In this document: positions 37,603-37,632 of the stretch, in pieces
How the letters are laid out: each line of letters starts with the position of its first letter
Position numbering within the stretch: position 1 is the first letter of the stretch
From: Waterburya agarophytonicola KI4
GTDB lineage: Bacteria > Cyanobacteriota > Cyanobacteriia > Cyanobacteriales > Xenococcaceae
NCBI RefSeq assembly: GCF_020640915.1
Contig: NZ_JADWDC010000049.1
Coordinates: 1-37,632 of the forward strand
Length of the DNA: 37,632 nt
Reading direction: 5' to 3'
Notes under the pieces: generated by a model
What the model saw: the letters and a program-made list of their open reading frames with translations, nothing else
Database searches by the model: none
Told to the model about the DNA's origin: nothing
Program-made: the position numbers and the translations under genes

Positions 37603-37632
37603 TTATAATCAGGGGAAAAAAAGAGCGATCGG

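Noticed and set aside
37604-37609. TATAAT box on the plus strand, a possible promoter leaving the window
   Set aside because: The only -35-like sequence (TTAGAC) is 15 bases away, and the box lies within the decayed tnpB; too little support.

Overview
The window comes from a cyanobacterial chromosome of moderate to low G+C. Evidence for this is the very frequent HIP1 octamer GCGATCGC on both strands, cyanophycin genes cphB and cphA, a type-1 NAD(P)H dehydrogenase subunit NdhD with the cyanobacterial C-terminal insert, a P-II family protein, an NtcA-like Crp regulator, and several cyanobacteria-restricted hypothetical proteins. The coding style (many phytochrome-like two-component hybrids, short tandem repeats, decayed insertion sequences) fits a large-genome colonial or unicellular form. 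The exact genus cannot be fixed from this sequence alone.

Layout. 1-7804: mfd (transcription-coupled repair), a small membrane protein of unknown role on the opposite strand, then cimA (citramalate synthase, isoleucine route) followed 16 bases later by a cyanobacterial protein of unknown function. 7864-8921 (minus): trmD and a small VOC/glyoxalase-like gene, joined by a heptamer repeat. 9071-14899: nitrogen-storage neighbourhood with cphB, cphA, a convergent CYTH phosphatase, a divergent P-II paralogue with an altered T-loop, a His-rich membrane hydroxylase-like gene and an NtcA-like Crp regulator. 15136-15175 is a perfect 40-bp palindrome. 15178-19224: YvcK-family protein, ruvC, a membrane-anchored alpha/beta hydrolase and an SGNH hydrolase.

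19292-27881 (minus) is a signalling block. A tandem pair of related histidine kinases is separated by a one-base frameshift, followed by a gene-poor stretch with a decayed ATPase/AlbA regulator, and then a 1680-aa CheB-CheR-PAS-GAF-kinase-receiver fusion. 28148-32243: a sulfotransferase, an IS1182-type transposase remnant ending in a 44-bp palindrome/terminator, ndhD and a DMT-family transporter. 32240-37295: a receiver-GGDEF-EAL cyclic-di-GMP protein, a PGM1-related ATP-grasp peptide ligase and a divergent secreted beta-helix protein. The window ends in a broken IS200/IS605 tnpB whose right end abuts, and probably supplies the stop codon of, the beta-helix gene.

How the genes may work together. 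CphA makes and CphB degrades the Arg/Asp polymer cyanophycin. Canonical P-II controls arginine supply in cyanobacteria, and NtcA-type regulators control nitrogen genes. A P-II paralogue with replaced effector-contact residues plus an NtcA-like regulator next to cphBA is therefore the most suggestive grouping here, although its regulatory link to cyanophycin is inference. No rRNA, tRNA or CRISPR array was seen.
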